From Pseudomonadota bacterium (GTDB lineage Bacteria > Pseudomonadota > Alphaproteobacteria > Acetobacterales > Acetobacteraceae): a DNA stretch of 64,000 nt. Position numbers and translations under genes: made by a program. The notes under the pieces were generated by a model, which saw nothing but the letters and a program-made list of their open reading frames with translations, was not told the DNA's origin and made no database searches. Shown here in pieces: positions 25,388 through 35,141 of the stretch (position 1 is its first letter; each line of letters starts with the position of its first letter). The stretch covers positions 114,076-178,075 of the forward strand of contig JAJZVV010000009.1 of NCBI GenBank assembly GCA_021845595.1, in the 5' to 3' direction.

Positions 25388-27265
25388 ATGGGAACCGCCG
25401 ATACTCTCTATGATGTCATCGTGGTGGGCGGCGGCCATGCCGGCTGTGAGGCGGCGGCAGCGGCGGCGCGCTATGGGGCGCGGACCGCTCTGCTGACGCA
25501 TCGCTTGGCGACGATCGGCGCGATGTCCTGCAATCCGGCGATCGGCGGCATCGGCAAGGGGCATCTGGTCCGGGAAGTCGATGCGCTCGATGGATTGATG
25601 GGTCGCGCGATCGACCGGGCGATGATCCACTTCAAGTTGCTCAACCGGAGCAAAGGTCCCGCCGTCCGAGGGCCGCGTGCGCAGGCCGATCGGTCACTCT
25701 ATCGGCGCGCCATGCGGGACCTGCTCGATAATTGTACCGGACTGACCCTGATCGAGACCGAGGTCCTGGGTCTCGAAATCGAGAGCAGCGGGCGGTTGAG
25801 TGCTATTCTCTGCGCTGAGGGGCGGCGGTTCCGCTGTGGCGCCGCAGTGCTGACCACAGGGACGTTTCTCCGCGGCACGACCCATATCGGCGACGAGAGC
25901 ATGCCGGCGGGGCGGGCCGACGAAGCGCCCTCGGTCGAATTGGCGCAGTCCTTGGCCCGTCTGGGTTGTCGGATGGGCCGGCTGAAGACCGGGACACCAC
26001 CACGCCTGGACCGACGGAGCATCGACTGGAACGGCCTGGAGGCGGATTGGGGCGAGCAGCCCCCCGGCGCATTCAGCACGCTGACGGAGCGGATCGGGAC
26101 GGCCCAGGTCGAATGCAGAGTAACAGGCACGACCCCGGCGACGCATGCAGTGATACGCGCGAATCTATCGCGCTCACCGGTCTATGGTGGGCAAATTGCT
26201 GGGAAGGGGCCGCGCTACTGCCCGTCGATCGAGGACAAGGTCGTGCGCTTCGGTGACCGCGGCCGACATCAAATATTCCTGGAGCCCGAGGGGCTTTCGG
26301 ACGACACGGTTTACCCGAACGGGATCTCGACCAGCCTGCCGGCAGATGTTCAAGACGCGTTCATGCGAACGATCCCGGGTCTGGAGCAAGCCCGGATTCT
26401 GCGGCCCGGATATGCGGTCGAGTATGACTATATAGATCCCCGGGGGTTGACCGAAAGCCTGGAATTGCGCGCGTTGCCTGGCCTATTTCTGGCCGGCCAG
26501 ATCAATGGGACGACCGGATACGAAGAGGCGGCGGCGCAAGGATTGCTGGCCGGGCTCAATGCGGCGCGTAAGAGCGCCGGGGCCGCCGCGATTTGGCTTG
26601 ATCGTACGCAGGCCTATATCGGGGTCCTGGTGGACGACCTACGGTCCAGGGGTGTAACCGAGCCATATCGCATGTTCACGTCCCGGGCCGAATATCGGCT
26701 GGCGCTTCGCGCCGACAACGCAGATCTTCGACTAACGGAACTTGGGCTGCGCTGGGGATGCGTTGGGTCCGAGCGAGCCGCGGCGTTTTCCACGTTCCGC
26801 GCACGTCTGGCAGAGGCGCGCGCGCGGGCTCAGACAGAGGATGCGCCCGCTGAGAGATTGAGCGCACTCGGCCTTCCACCTCGGGGTGATGGGCGCAGGC
26901 AAACGCTCGCCGACCTTATGGGTCTTGCCGATCTGGATATGGCTCGCATAAGCGTCGTCATCCCCTGGTTTGCCGATGTCCCGGCGCGCGTGGTTGAACA
27001 GTTGCGCAATGACGCCCTCTACGCGGGGTATCTGAGCCGGCAGGAAGCCGAGATTCGGGACCTGCAACGCGACGAAGCGGTAACGCTCGCGCCGGACATC
27101 GCTTATCGCACCATCCCCGGCCTCTCAGCCGAGTTGCAGGCACGGCTGGAGGACGAACATCCGCGTTCGCTCGGCGCCGCGTCCCGCATAGAGGGTATGA
27201 CGCCTGCCGCGATGACGGCGATCATCGCTCACCTGCGCAAGCTGAGCCGACCAGTCGCTGTGTGA
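25388..27265 (+). CDS. mnmG: tRNA uridine-5-carboxymethylaminomethyl modification FAD enzyme
   Basis: 625 aa. ATG 25388 follows an AGGA 9 nt upstream. FAD-binding G-G-G-H-A-G-C-E is at residues 14-21, [14 protein letters not shown] near 47-60, and [13 protein letters not shown] near 425-437. It is the partner of MnmE. The stop codon shares one base with the rsmG start (TGATG at 27263-27267). The coding strand is G-rich, unlike the following three genes. Confidence 0.97.
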   Translation: MGTADTLYDVIVVGGGHAGCEAAAAAARYGARTALLTHRLATIGAMSCNPAIGGIGKGHLVREVDALDGLMGRAIDRAMIHFKLLNRSKGPAVRGPRAQADRSLYRRAMRDLLDNCTGLTLIETEVLGLEIESSGRLSAILCAEGRRFRCGAAVLTTGTFLRGTTHIGDESMPAGRADEAPSVELAQSLARLGCRMGRLKTGTPPRLDRRSIDWNGLEADWGEQPPGAFSTLTERIGTAQVECRVTGTTPATHAVIRANLSRSPVYGGQIAGKGPRYCPSIEDKVVRFGDRGRHQIFLEPEGLSDDTVYPNGISTSLPADVQDAFMRTIPGLEQARILRPGYAVEYDYIDPRGLTESLELRALPGLFLAGQINGTTGYEEAAAQGLLAGLNAARKSAGAAAIWLDRTQAYIGVLVDDLRSRGVTEPYRMFTSRAEYRLALRADNADLRLTELGLRWGCVGSERAAAFSTFRARLAEARARAQTEDAPAERLSALGLPPRGDGRRQTLADLMGLADLDMARISVVIPWFADVPARVVEQLRNDALYAGYLSRQEAEIRDLQRDEAVTLAPDIAYRTIPGLSAELQARLEDEHPRSLGAASRIEGMTPAAMTAIIAHLRKLSRPVAV

Positions 27266-27282
27266 TGTTTCACGTGAAACAT
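27265..27282. promoter_or_regulatory. parS: parS centromere site 1 (perfect palindrome)
   Basis: ATGTTTCACGTGAAACAT is an 18-bp perfect palindrome containing the consensus 16-mer TGTTTCACGTGAAACA (27266-27281) recognised by chromosomal ParB proteins. It lies 1.5 kb upstream of parB. Its first three bases are the rsmG start codon. Confidence 0.95.
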
Positions 27283-27897
27283 CCTCTGCCCCGCACGGAA
27301 CCTGCCGTAACTGTTTCACGTGAAACGTCGGCCCGCCTCGATCTCTTCGTAGGCCTGCTCGCGCAATGGTCAAAGGTCATCAACCTCGTCGCTCTGCCCG
27401 CCCCGGAGGTGATCTGGCGGCGGCACATCAACGACTCCCTCCAGCTCCTCCCACTTCTCCCAAGCACCGTAGCCGTGGCGATCGATCTTGGCTCCGGGGC
27501 AGGCTTTCCCGGGCTCGTCCTGGCGGTTGGTACAGGTTGCCACTTCCATCTTGTCGAGGCGGATCGGCGGAAGGCCGCCTTCCTCCGAGAAGCCGCGCGC
27601 CTCACAGCGGCCTCCGTCACGGTCCATGATTGCCGGATTGAACGCGCCAAGATCCCGGCCGCGGACCTCATTACAGCCCGCGCTCTGGCGCCGCTTCCGC
27701 GATTACTCGAACTTGCCGTGCCCCATCTGGCGCCAAGCGGCACCTGCCTCTTCCTCAAAGGACGTCGTGCCTCGGAAGAATTGACGGCGGCGCGGCGCCA
27801 ATGGCACATGCGCGCTGAGACCGTTCGGAGCCTCACCGATCCCGCCTCATCAATCCTCAAAATCAGCGAGATCGCGCGTGTCCGTCAGTCCCCCTGA
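27265..27897 (+). CDS. rsmG: 16S rRNA (guanine-527-N7)-methyltransferase
   Basis: 210 aa. The ATG at 27265 is the first triplet of an 18-bp parS palindrome and shares a base with the mnmG stop. The first codons read M-F-H-V-K-H and later V-S-R-E-T; both peptides are simply parS read as protein, so they carry DNA rather than protein constraint. The SAM-binding motif D-L-G-S-G-A-G-F-P-G starts at residue 74, and an R-A-L-A-P-L segment is near residue 138. It methylates G527 of 16S rRNA. The 3' end overlaps the GTG start of parA by 20 nt. Confidence 0.95.
   Translation: MFHVKHPLPRTEPAVTVSRETSARLDLFVGLLAQWSKVINLVALPAPEVIWRRHINDSLQLLPLLPSTVAVAIDLGSGAGFPGLVLAVGTGCHFHLVEADRRKAAFLREAARLTAASVTVHDCRIERAKIPAADLITARALAPLPRLLELAVPHLAPSGTCLFLKGRRASEELTAARRQWHMRAETVRSLTDPASSILKISEIARVRQSP
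27312..27327. promoter_or_regulatory. parS: parS centromere site 2 (one mismatch)
   Basis: TGTTTCACGTGAAACG differs from the consensus only in the last base. It lies 46 bp (start to start) after the first site, inside codons that read V-S-R-E-T of rsmG. Paired parS sites in or near rsmG are known from other bacteria; the spacing is close to 4.4 helical turns. Confidence 0.9.
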
Positions 27898-28717
27898 ACG
27901 CCGCGTCACCCCATCATCCCGGCCGATCAAATCGCGGGTCCTCGCCCTAGCCAACCAGAAAGGGGGCGTCGGCAAAACCACGACGGCGATCAATCTCGCG
28001 ACCGCCCTTGCCGCCAATGGCGAGACGGTTCTCCTCGTCGACCTCGATCCACAAGGCAACGCCTCCACTGGACTTGGAATCCCCCGCGTCGACCGAACGG
28101 CCGGCAGCTACAGCCTCCTCTCCGGCGACGACACGGCGGCTAACCTCGCCCGACCAACGGCCGTTCCGGGCCTCTCGCTCCTGCCCGCGGACCCCAGCCT
28201 TGTCGGCGCCGAGGTCGAGCTCGTCGCGGCGAGCCGGCGGGAATTCCGCCTGCGCGATGCTCTCCGGCCACTGTGCAAGGCGGGCGAATTTTCCTTCATC
28301 CTGATTGATTGCCCACCCAGCCTAGGGTTGCTCACCCTCAATGGCCTGGTCGCCGCGAGTTCCGTCCTCGTGCCCCTTCAGTGCGAGTTCTTCGCCCTGG
28401 AAGGCATCGCCCACCTCATCCGCACCATCGACCTCGTCAAGGCCCGCCTGAACCCGACTTTGCGCCTTCAGGGCATCGTGCTGACGATGTTCGATCGCCG
28501 CAATAATCTCTCGGAACTCGTGGCCTCCGACGCTCGCGCCTACTTCGGCGCGCAGGTCTACGAGACAGTCATCCCTCGTAACATCCGGGTCTCCGAGGCG
28601 CCGAGCCACGGAAAGCCGGTGCTCCTTTACGACTTCCGCTCTCCCGGGGCCCAAGCCTATGTTCGCCTCGCCCGTGAACTTCTGTCCCGCGAACGCTCCC
28701 ATCCCGAAGCGGCATGA
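27878..28717 (+). CDS. parA: Chromosome partitioning ATPase
   Basis: 279 aa. The start is GTG 27878; no ATG precedes the Walker motif. The deviant Walker A motif N-Q-K-G-G-V-G-K-T-T is at residues 26-35, D-L-D-P-Q-G-N-A-S near 57-65, and an I-D-C-P-P-S-L-G Walker B region near 141-148. ParA forms DNA-bound gradients that pull ParB-parS complexes. The 20-nt overlap with rsmG and the 16-nt gap to parB show one operon. The sense strand is C-rich. Confidence 0.96.
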   Translation: MSVSPPERRVTPSSRPIKSRVLALANQKGGVGKTTTAINLATALAANGETVLLVDLDPQGNASTGLGIPRVDRTAGSYSLLSGDDTAANLARPTAVPGLSLLPADPSLVGAEVELVAASRREFRLRDALRPLCKAGEFSFILIDCPPSLGLLTLNGLVAASSVLVPLQCEFFALEGIAHLIRTIDLVKARLNPTLRLQGIVLTMFDRRNNLSELVASDARAYFGAQVYETVIPRNIRVSEAPSHGKPVLLYDFRSPGAQAYVRLARELLSRERSHPEAA

Positions 28718-28733
28718 ACCCCAAGAAGGCTGC

Positions 28734-29597
28734 ATGAACGCCAAAGATACCCCCTCGCGCCTTGGCCGCGGGCTTGCCGCCCTCATCGGGGAGCCTACTC
28801 CGCTCCCAAGCGGCACCACCGGCGATGTGCGCGCACTGCCGATCGAAAGCCTCGCCCCAGGCCCTTTCCAGCCACGCGCGGCAATCAACCCCGCGGCGCT
28901 GGCTGAGCTCACCGAATCCATTCGCGCTCGTGGCCTCCTCCAGCCGCTTCTCGTCCGACCCGACCCGACCCATCCGGATCGCTATCAGATCATCGCTGGC
29001 GAACGTCGGTGGCGGGCCGCGCAGGCGGCTGGTCTGCACGACGTGCCGGCCCTCCTGCGCAATCTCACCGACACAGAGGCCATGGCCGCCTCCCTGGTCG
29101 AAAATCTGCAACGCCAGGATCTCAACGCGATCGAAGAGGCCGAGGGCTATCGCCGCCTTATTACCGAATTCGGGCTGACTCAGGACTCGATCGGCGAAAC
29201 GGTCGGTAAGTCCCGGAGCCACGTCGCCAATACCCTGCGATTGCTCAACCTTCCGTCTTCCGTCCAAACTGAGGTGAAAAGGGGCGCGATTTCCGCCGGC
29301 CATGCGCGCGCCCTTCTTGCCCACCCAGAGCCGGAAAAGGCGGCGCTGGCTGTCATCACGCGTGGCCTCAATGTGCGTCAGACGGAAGCTCTGGCGACAC
29401 GCCGTTCAACCCAGGAGCCCTCGCCCGCCAGGGAACGCCGAAACGACCCAGAAACCGAAGCGCTCGCGCGCGATCTTTCGGAGCGGATTGGTCTGAAGGT
29501 CGAGATCATGTTCGATGGCTCCGGCGGAATGCTCCGCGTCCGCTATCGATCTCTCGATCAGCTCGACGCGCTCATCGCCCTCCTCACCCGCGACTGA
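28734..29597 (+). CDS. parB: Chromosome partitioning protein, parS-binding CTPase
   Basis: 287 aa. The N-terminal ParA-interacting motif L-G-R-G-L-A-A-L-I is at about 10-18. The CTP-binding region includes G-E-R-R-W-R-A at 89-95 and E-N-L-Q-R-Q-D-L-N near 123-131. The helix-turn-helix T-Q-D-S-I-G-E-T-V-G-K-S-R-S-H-V-A-N lies at about 145-162, and a C-terminal dimerisation domain ends the protein. It should load at the two parS sites 1.4 kb upstream and spread as a CTP-dependent clamp. Confidence 0.96.
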   Translation: MNAKDTPSRLGRGLAALIGEPTPLPSGTTGDVRALPIESLAPGPFQPRAAINPAALAELTESIRARGLLQPLLVRPDPTHPDRYQIIAGERRWRAAQAAGLHDVPALLRNLTDTEAMAASLVENLQRQDLNAIEEAEGYRRLITEFGLTQDSIGETVGKSRSHVANTLRLLNLPSSVQTEVKRGAISAGHARALLAHPEPEKAALAVITRGLNVRQTEALATRRSTQEPSPARERRNDPETEALARDLSERIGLKVEIMFDGSGGMLRVRYRSLDQLDALIALLTRD

Positions 29598-29654
29598 CCT
29601 GTCGGCCGCTGTCTGACCTGCGCTGCGCGGACCCTGCATCGCCCGCGATGAACC

Positions 29655-30668
29655 TCAGCGCCGGCGCGCAAACGCCGCGCGCCGAGCCAACGTGAGAACT
29701 GCCTGCCGACAGATCAGCTCCGCCGGCTGACCGGTCCGCTTGCATGCCAGTTCCGCCTCCCATAGCGCCGCGCAGGCGCCCGCCAACGCAACGGCCGGCC
29801 ACAGCTCGAGCGCCGCGGTCATGGCAGCAACACGACGAAAGAAGACCGGTGGACGCATTCCGCGGACCGCCTCACCCGCGCTGGAACCATCGTCCATCGC
29901 CAACCGGCCCCGTTGAAGACGCTGCATATGCAGCAGCGCAGATCGCACAACCGCCACTGGCGCCGCGCCCTCCGCCAGCGCCAGTTCGAGCGCCCGATCC
30001 GCAGCCGCCACCGCCCCGCTCGCTGCCGCCATCAGCGCATCCTCCAGCGACAACCCGGCGAGATCACCGACGCAATGCATTGCCGCATCCAGATCAACGA
30101 CACCATCGTGGCCGACATACAGCGCCAGCTTCTCGAGTTCCCGCCGCGTGAGCATCCGATCGGCGCCCAGACGCTCGGCAAGCCACGAAACCGCGTCAGG
30201 GCGCGCCGACACCCCCAGCTCCCGCAACGTTGACTCGATGGTCTGCACCAGCGAGCGGCCTTCTTCGGCGTAGCAGCCAATCGCCGCCACGCCCGATGAC
30301 CGCTCCGCCAGCGCCCGCAAGCGGGAGCGCGACGCCAAGTTCGGCGCCTCCAACACTGCCAGCGCCTCGCCCGGCCCCGCCAGCGCCGCTTGCATTGCAG
30401 CAGCCAGCCCATCGGTCGCATCGCGCACCCGCACGACCCGCCGCCCGCCGGTCAACGACAGCGCCGCCACTTCCTCGGCGAGACGATCGCCACCGCCCGG
30501 CTCCAGCTCAACGACCCGAAACGGATCATCCCGAGCGCCCGCGACCGCGGTCACCACGGCGTTCGCCCGCTCACGAATCAGGCCGAAATCATCGCCATAA
30601 AACAGGATCATCCGGAAGCTGCCCGGATCCCGCAGAATGCGCTGAACCTGGCCGGCCTCCACCTTCAC
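29655..30668 (-). CDS. holA: DNA polymerase III delta subunit
   Basis: 337 aa. The N-terminus I-L-F-Y-G-D-D-F-G-L-I-R-E-R and the E-L-E-P-G-G region, followed by an L-A-E-R-L-G-A-D-R segment and the helical C-terminal collar domain, fit HolA. It opens the beta clamp within the clamp loader. It lies 7 nt after lptE, an arrangement common in proteobacteria (leuS-lptE-holA), and is convergent with parB. Confidence 0.92.
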   Translation of the reverse strand: MKVEAGQVQRILRDPGSFRMILFYGDDFGLIRERANAVVTAVAGARDDPFRVVELEPGGGDRLAEEVAALSLTGGRRVVRVRDATDGLAAAMQAALAGPGEALAVLEAPNLASRSRLRALAERSSGVAAIGCYAEEGRSLVQTIESTLRELGVSARPDAVSWLAERLGADRMLTRRELEKLALYVGHDGVVDLDAAMHCVGDLAGLSLEDALMAAASGAVAAADRALELALAEGAAPVAVVRSALLHMQRLQRGRLAMDDGSSAGEAVRGMRPPVFFRRVAAMTAALELWPAVALAGACAALWEAELACKRTGQPAELICRQAVLTLARRAAFARRR

Positions 30669-30675
30669 AAGCGCC

Positions 30676-31227
30676 TCAACCGGACTGGGGGTGCTTCAGG
30701 AAATAGTCTGCGAGTTGGATCGTAATCTGGTCAGCCAGGCTCTCGGCAATACGCCGACGCACCAACTCCTCTTCCAGGGTCGCCTGAAAGAATTGCTCGT
30801 TGATCCAGTTGAACCCGTCGACGGCCTTCGCCGCACCGCTCGCCAACACAGTGCGGCCGGCATCCTGCGATTGGAGCGTCCACGAGGCCGTGCCCGTCAC
30901 ACGCTGGAAGGTCACCGAGGTGTCCGGCTGGATAGCAACACCCGCCTCCGCAACCACCAGTGCGACGGCCAAGTCGAACCGTCGCGCCGTGCTCTCCCCG
31001 CCCCGGGTGAATCTGGTCTGAAGCGCCTGACGCAATAGTTGTCCTTGCCGCTCGGGAATCGGTCCGACGGACACCATCGCGAGTTCCGTTTGCGCCGGTC
31101 CTTCCGCGCCATCCTCCCCTGTGGCGTACAACGGATGGAACCCGCACCCGCCGACAGCAGCCCAAGCCAGCAGCGCACTCGCGAACCCCAGAACGTCGCG
31201 CCGACCATGCTCGGTTCCGCGGCTCAT
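30676..31227 (-). CDS. lptE: LPS-assembly lipoprotein
   Basis: 183 aa. The signal peptide (about residues 11-27) ends in G-G-C with Cys28 as the lipidation site, followed by the family's G-F-H-P-L-Y. LptE plugs the LptD barrel in the outer membrane and helps insert LPS. ATG 31227 is preferred; a GTG two codons earlier is possible. It starts 7 nt after the leuS stop. Confidence 0.9.
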   Translation of the reverse strand: MSRGTEHGRRDVLGFASALLAWAAVGGCGFHPLYATGEDGAEGPAQTELAMVSVGPIPERQGQLLRQALQTRFTRGGESTARRFDLAVALVVAEAGVAIQPDTSVTFQRVTGTASWTLQSQDAGRTVLASGAAKAVDGFNWINEQFFQATLEEELVRRRIAESLADQITIQLADYFLKHPQSG

Positions 31228-31234
31228 CCCCACC

Positions 31235-33883
31235 CTACGGCGCGATGACGAAGTTGACGATGCGGTCCGGCACGTGGACGCGCTTGATCACCCGTTGGCC
31301 TGCGATCTGGCGCGCCACGTTCGGCTCGGCCGCCGCGGCGGCCAGCACGTCCGCCTCCGGTGCCCCCGGCGGCATTTCAATCGTCGCGCGCAGCTTGCCC
31401 ATCACCTGAACCGCGATCCGCACCGTGACCGCCCGCGCCAGCTCGGGGTCCGCCAACGGCCAGTGCTGGCGTGCCACCAACCCACTGCCGGGCGCCAGCA
31501 CGGTCTGCATCTGCTCCGCCAAATGCGGCATCATCGGCGCGACCAGCCGCGTCAATACCCCCATCGCCTCCCGCTGCGCCCAGGCGACCCCGGCCCCGCT
31601 CTCCCGGCCCGCTTCGCTTACTGCGTTCGCCAGCTCATGAATGCGCGCCACCGCGACGTTGAAGGTGAACGTCTCGACGGCGGACGTCACGGCGAGAATG
31701 GTCCGGTGCGTCTTCTGGCGTAACGCCAGCGCCCCAGCAGAGAACGCCCCCGGAACATGGTTCGCCGCCTCCGCACTCTGCTCCGCAACCGCTTCAGCCA
31801 GCCGATACAAGCGCTGCGTAAAGCGGTAGGCGCCCTGCACCCCCGCCTCCGTCCATTGCATGTCGCGCTCAGGCGGATTGTCCGCCAGGATGAACCACCG
31901 CGCTGTGTCTGCGCCGTACCGGCTGATGATCGCGTCGGGATCGACCGTATTACGCCTCGACTTGGACATCGCTTCGACGCGTCCAACCACCACCTCGGCG
32001 CCCGAGCTCCGCTCGGTCACACGGCCGTCGGGCCGGACCTCGATATCGGTCGGATAGAGCCAGCGTCCGTCCGCCGCGCGATAGCTCTCGTGCGTCACCA
32101 TCCCTTGCGTGAACAGCCCGTCGAATGGCTCCGCAACGGCCAGATGTCCGCTCGCCTGCATCGCCCGGGTGAAGAAGCGGGCGTACAGCAGGTGCAGAAT
32201 CGCATGCTCGATGCCGCCGATATACTGATCCACCGGCATCCAGTGATCTACCGCCGCGCGCGCCACCGGCGCCGCAGCAGCGGGGCTGCAGAAGCGGGCG
32301 AAATACCAAGAGCTATCGACAAATGTGTCGAATGTATCCGTCTCCCGCCGGGCCGCGGCACCGCAGCGTGGGCAGGGGACATGCTTCCAGGTCGGGTGAT
32401 GCTCCAGCGGGTTGCCCGGCTGATCGAAGCGCACATCCTCCGGCAGGACGACAGGCAAAGCCTGTTCGGGAACCGGTACCACCCCGCACGCATCGCAGTG
32501 GATGACCGGGATCGGGCAGCCCCAATAGCGCTGCCGGCTTACGCCCCAATCGCGCAGGCGCCAGTTGATCTCTCCCTGGCCGAGACCGCGCCGCTCCAAC
32601 TCCGCGATGGCCGCCGCCTTCGCCGCGTCCGCCGCCAGTCCGTCGAGGAACCCTGAGCGGATCATCGCGCCCGGGCCGTCATACGCCTCCGAGCCGATGG
32701 TGAAGACGTCAGCATCCTCGCCGGGCGGCAGCACCACCGGCAGCACGTCGAGCCCATAGGCCCGGGCAAAATCGAGATCCCGCTGATCATGCGCCGGACA
32801 TCCGAAAATCGCGCCGGTCCCGTATTCCATCAGAACGAAATTCGCGATCCACACCGGGCAGGTGCGACCGGCGTCGAACGGGTGCCGCACCCGCAAGCCG
32901 GTATCGTAGCCCCGCTTCTCCGCGGTTTCGATTACCGCCTCGCTGGTGCCCATGCGCTGGCATTCGGCGACGAAGGCCGCCGCGGCCGTGTCCCGGGCCG
33001 CCACGGCGGCGGCGAGCGGATGCTCCGGCGCCAGCGCGAGAAAGGACATGCCGAACAGCGTGTCCGGGCGCGTCGTGTAGACCTCCACCGCCGCGATCGG
33101 CCCGTCTGCAGCCGGCTCCGGCATCTCCAGCGCGAATGCCAGGCGCGCGCCCTCACTGCGGCCGATCCACTTCGCCTGCATCGTCCGCACCCGCTCGGGC
33201 CAGCGTTCCAGACCGTCCAGCGCGTCCAGCAGCGCGGGCGCATATTCGGTGATGCGCAGGAACCACTGAGCCAGCTTGCGTTTCTCGACCAGCGCGCCAG
33301 ACCGCCAGCCGCGTCCGTCGATCACCTGCTCGTTGGCGAGCACGGTGCCGTCCACCGGATCCCAGTTCACCCAGCTCTCCCGGCGTTCGACTAGCCCCGC
33401 GCCGAGAAAATCCAGAAACAGCTTCTGCTGGTGCCCATAATACTCGGGCTGACAGGTGGCGAATTCCCGCTCCCAGTCGATCGACAGGCCCATCCGCTTG
33501 AGCTCGGCCCGCATCGCCGCGATATTGTCGTACGTCCATTTCGCCGGGTGCACGCCGCGCTCGCGCGCGGCATTCTCCGCCGGCAGGCCAAATGCGTCCC
33601 ACCCCATCGGGTGCAGCACGTCGAAGCCTCGCGCGCGCTTGTAGCGCGCGACCACATCCCCGAGCGTGTAGTTGCGTACATGTCCCATATGGATCTTACC
33701 ACTCGGGTATGGGAACATTTCCAGAACATAATACTTAGGCCGGCCATCCGCCGGCGTGTCATCGGCACGAAAGCAACCCTCGGCCTCCCAGGCCGCCTGC
33801 CAGCGCGGCTCGGCGCGGCGGAAATCATAGGCAGGCCGATCCTCGGCCATGGCCAACCCCGAAGCGGTGGAATTCTGGCTCAT
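31235..33883 (-). CDS. leuS: Leucyl-tRNA synthetase
   Basis: 882 aa, usual length. ATG 33883 has a GGAG 6 nt upstream; longer in-frame extensions are rejected. The class I H-M-G-H motif is at residues 65-68 within [11 protein letters not shown]. The CP1 editing domain shows T-R-P-D-T-L-F-G-M and [12 protein letters not shown]. The second class I motif reads A-M-S-K-S (Ala codon at 31970-31972) instead of K-M-S-K-S; the catalytic second Lys is kept. It heads the minus-strand leuS-lptE-holA operon. Confidence 0.97.
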   Translation of the reverse strand: MSQNSTASGLAMAEDRPAYDFRRAEPRWQAAWEAEGCFRADDTPADGRPKYYVLEMFPYPSGKIHMGHVRNYTLGDVVARYKRARGFDVLHPMGWDAFGLPAENAARERGVHPAKWTYDNIAAMRAELKRMGLSIDWEREFATCQPEYYGHQQKLFLDFLGAGLVERRESWVNWDPVDGTVLANEQVIDGRGWRSGALVEKRKLAQWFLRITEYAPALLDALDGLERWPERVRTMQAKWIGRSEGARLAFALEMPEPAADGPIAAVEVYTTRPDTLFGMSFLALAPEHPLAAAVAARDTAAAAFVAECQRMGTSEAVIETAEKRGYDTGLRVRHPFDAGRTCPVWIANFVLMEYGTGAIFGCPAHDQRDLDFARAYGLDVLPVVLPPGEDADVFTIGSEAYDGPGAMIRSGFLDGLAADAAKAAAIAELERRGLGQGEINWRLRDWGVSRQRYWGCPIPVIHCDACGVVPVPEQALPVVLPEDVRFDQPGNPLEHHPTWKHVPCPRCGAAARRETDTFDTFVDSSWYFARFCSPAAAAPVARAAVDHWMPVDQYIGGIEHAILHLLYARFFTRAMQASGHLAVAEPFDGLFTQGMVTHESYRAADGRWLYPTDIEVRPDGRVTERSSGAEVVVGRVEAMSKSRRNTVDPDAIISRYGADTARWFILADNPPERDMQWTEAGVQGAYRFTQRLYRLAEAVAEQSAEAANHVPGAFSAGALALRQKTHRTILAVTSAVETFTFNVAVARIHELANAVSEAGRESGAGVAWAQREAMGVLTRLVAPMMPHLAEQMQTVLAPGSGLVARQHWPLADPELARAVTVRIAVQVMGKLRATIEMPPGAPEADVLAAAAAEPNVARQIAGQRVIKRVHVPDRIVNFVIAP

Positions 33884-34023
33884 CGACGCTCCGTGCATAG
33901 ATACCAATCCAGCGATGCCGGCATCATCGCCAGCCTCACCAGCGACCCGACCGGAGGCCGATCGCCCTCCGATCCGCCGGCGCCGTCCCCCGTCCCGGTG
34001 CGAGCAGCGCCAGCCCGACCCGC

Positions 34024-34449
34024 TCAGCCCCGCGTTTCTTCCGACCGCAATTCCCGCGCGCGCGTCAGAACCTTGTTCTCGAGGTCTCCGGTCAAACTCC
34101 GCCCGACCGGCGCATCCACCCATTGTCCGTTCTGCAGCACTTGGCGGAAGATAGTGACCCGCACGCCGTCCGCCCGCAGCTGACGTCCGAGAATATAGGC
34201 GGTCGCCTTGAAGCGCTCGTCCGTCGCGGATGGCGGCTGCCACCAATTGGTGACAATCACCCCGGCAAACGGGTCGGCCGAAACCAAGGGGAAAAAGGAA
34301 AGCGTGTCGAGCGCCCCGCGCCAGAGATAGGCGTTCACACCCACGCCGGATGTTTGCGTCGCCGTCTCCTTTGGCGCACTGCCGGCACAGCCCGTCAGCA
34401 CGGGCAGGCTCGCGAACAGCAGGCAGGCGATGATGGTGCGTCTGGTCAT
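34024..34449 (-). CDS. DUF3576 family lipoprotein
   Basis: 141 aa. A lipoprotein signal peptide (residues 1-20, L-P-V-L-T-G) is followed by Cys21. The mature part contains [19 protein letters not shown], a hallmark of DUF3576, and ends in an Arg/Glu-rich tail. The family is found almost only in alphaproteobacteria, often beside leuS as here, which suggests a link with envelope assembly (lptE is two genes away). The molecular function is unknown. Confidence 0.85.
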   Translation of the reverse strand: MTRRTIIACLLFASLPVLTGCAGSAPKETATQTSGVGVNAYLWRGALDTLSFFPLVSADPFAGVIVTNWWQPPSATDERFKATAYILGRQLRADGVRVTIFRQVLQNGQWVDAPVGRSLTGDLENKVLTRARELRSEETRG

Positions 34450-34538
34450 GTCCCCGCCGGAATGAACCGCGCTCCCCTCGGGAGGCGGAAAGACAACGAA
34501 CCCGGTTCCTAGAGCAAGACACCGGCTTGGGGAAGCGG

Positions 34539-35141
34539 TCAGCCCGCGCCCCGCAGGGCACCGATGGCGCCGAGCGCCGCCGCATCGCGCGGGATGGCGG
34601 GCAAGCACGCGGCATCGATCCCGCCGAGCGCCGCCACGACAACCCCCGCGCGTCGCGCCAACGCCGACCAGCGGCAAGGGCCGAGCCCGGGCGCTCCCGG
34701 ATGGCTCGCGCTGGCGAACAAGGGCGAGAGAAACGCCAGCGCCACGCCCGCCCGGCGGCAGCGCACGAGCTCACGCCGATCATGCGCCGAACTGGTGAGG
34801 AACCGCACCCACTGCACCCCTCGCTCGCGCCGCCCGCGGCTCAGATGGAGCCCGGCATTGAAACGCCGCGCCAGCCTGGCGTCCCCGGCGATGCTGAGCG
34901 CCAGCCGCCGCGCCCGACAGATCGGCGCCAGGAGCGCGCAAAGCCGTGCCCGGCCGGCCGCATCCGGCTGGCGCAGCACCACGCCGCCAAGCCTGGGCGC
35001 CAGTGCCCGCACGGCTGCCAGCGGCGCGCTCGCGCGGACGGCGTCGGTAAAGAGCCAGATCGCCGCTGGCGGCACTGGCGCGCCAAGCGCCACGCGCCGG
35101 GCCTTGACCGCCCGGCCCCAGGCCAGGAACCTGCCGTCCAT
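34539..35141 (-). CDS. ThiE/TenI-like protein, probably not a functional thiamine-phosphate synthase
   Basis: 200 aa, a TIM-barrel of the ThiE/TenI type. G-L-H-L at about 108-111, S-A-H-D near 128-131, [14 protein letters not shown] near 149-162 and A-L-G-G-I near 183-187 correspond to family landmarks. The H-L-G-Q-x-D stretch that binds pyrimidine and Mg2+ in ThiE reads H-L-S-R-G-R here, and no thiamine genes are nearby. The start codon overlaps the yggS start on the other strand (CATG at 35139-35142). Confidence 0.7.
   Translation of the reverse strand: MDGRFLAWGRAVKARRVALGAPVPPAAIWLFTDAVRASAPLAAVRALAPRLGGVVLRQPDAAGRARLCALLAPICRARRLALSIAGDARLARRFNAGLHLSRGRRERGVQWVRFLTSSAHDRRELVRCRRAGVALAFLSPLFASASHPGAPGLGPCRWSALARRAGVVVAALGGIDAACLPAIPRDAAALGAIGALRGAG

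Noticed and set aside
34508..34522. CTAGAGCAA sequence near the DUF3576 gene resembling the palindrome ends at 14 kb
   Set aside because: Only one arm is present with no matching right arm nearby, so it may be chance.
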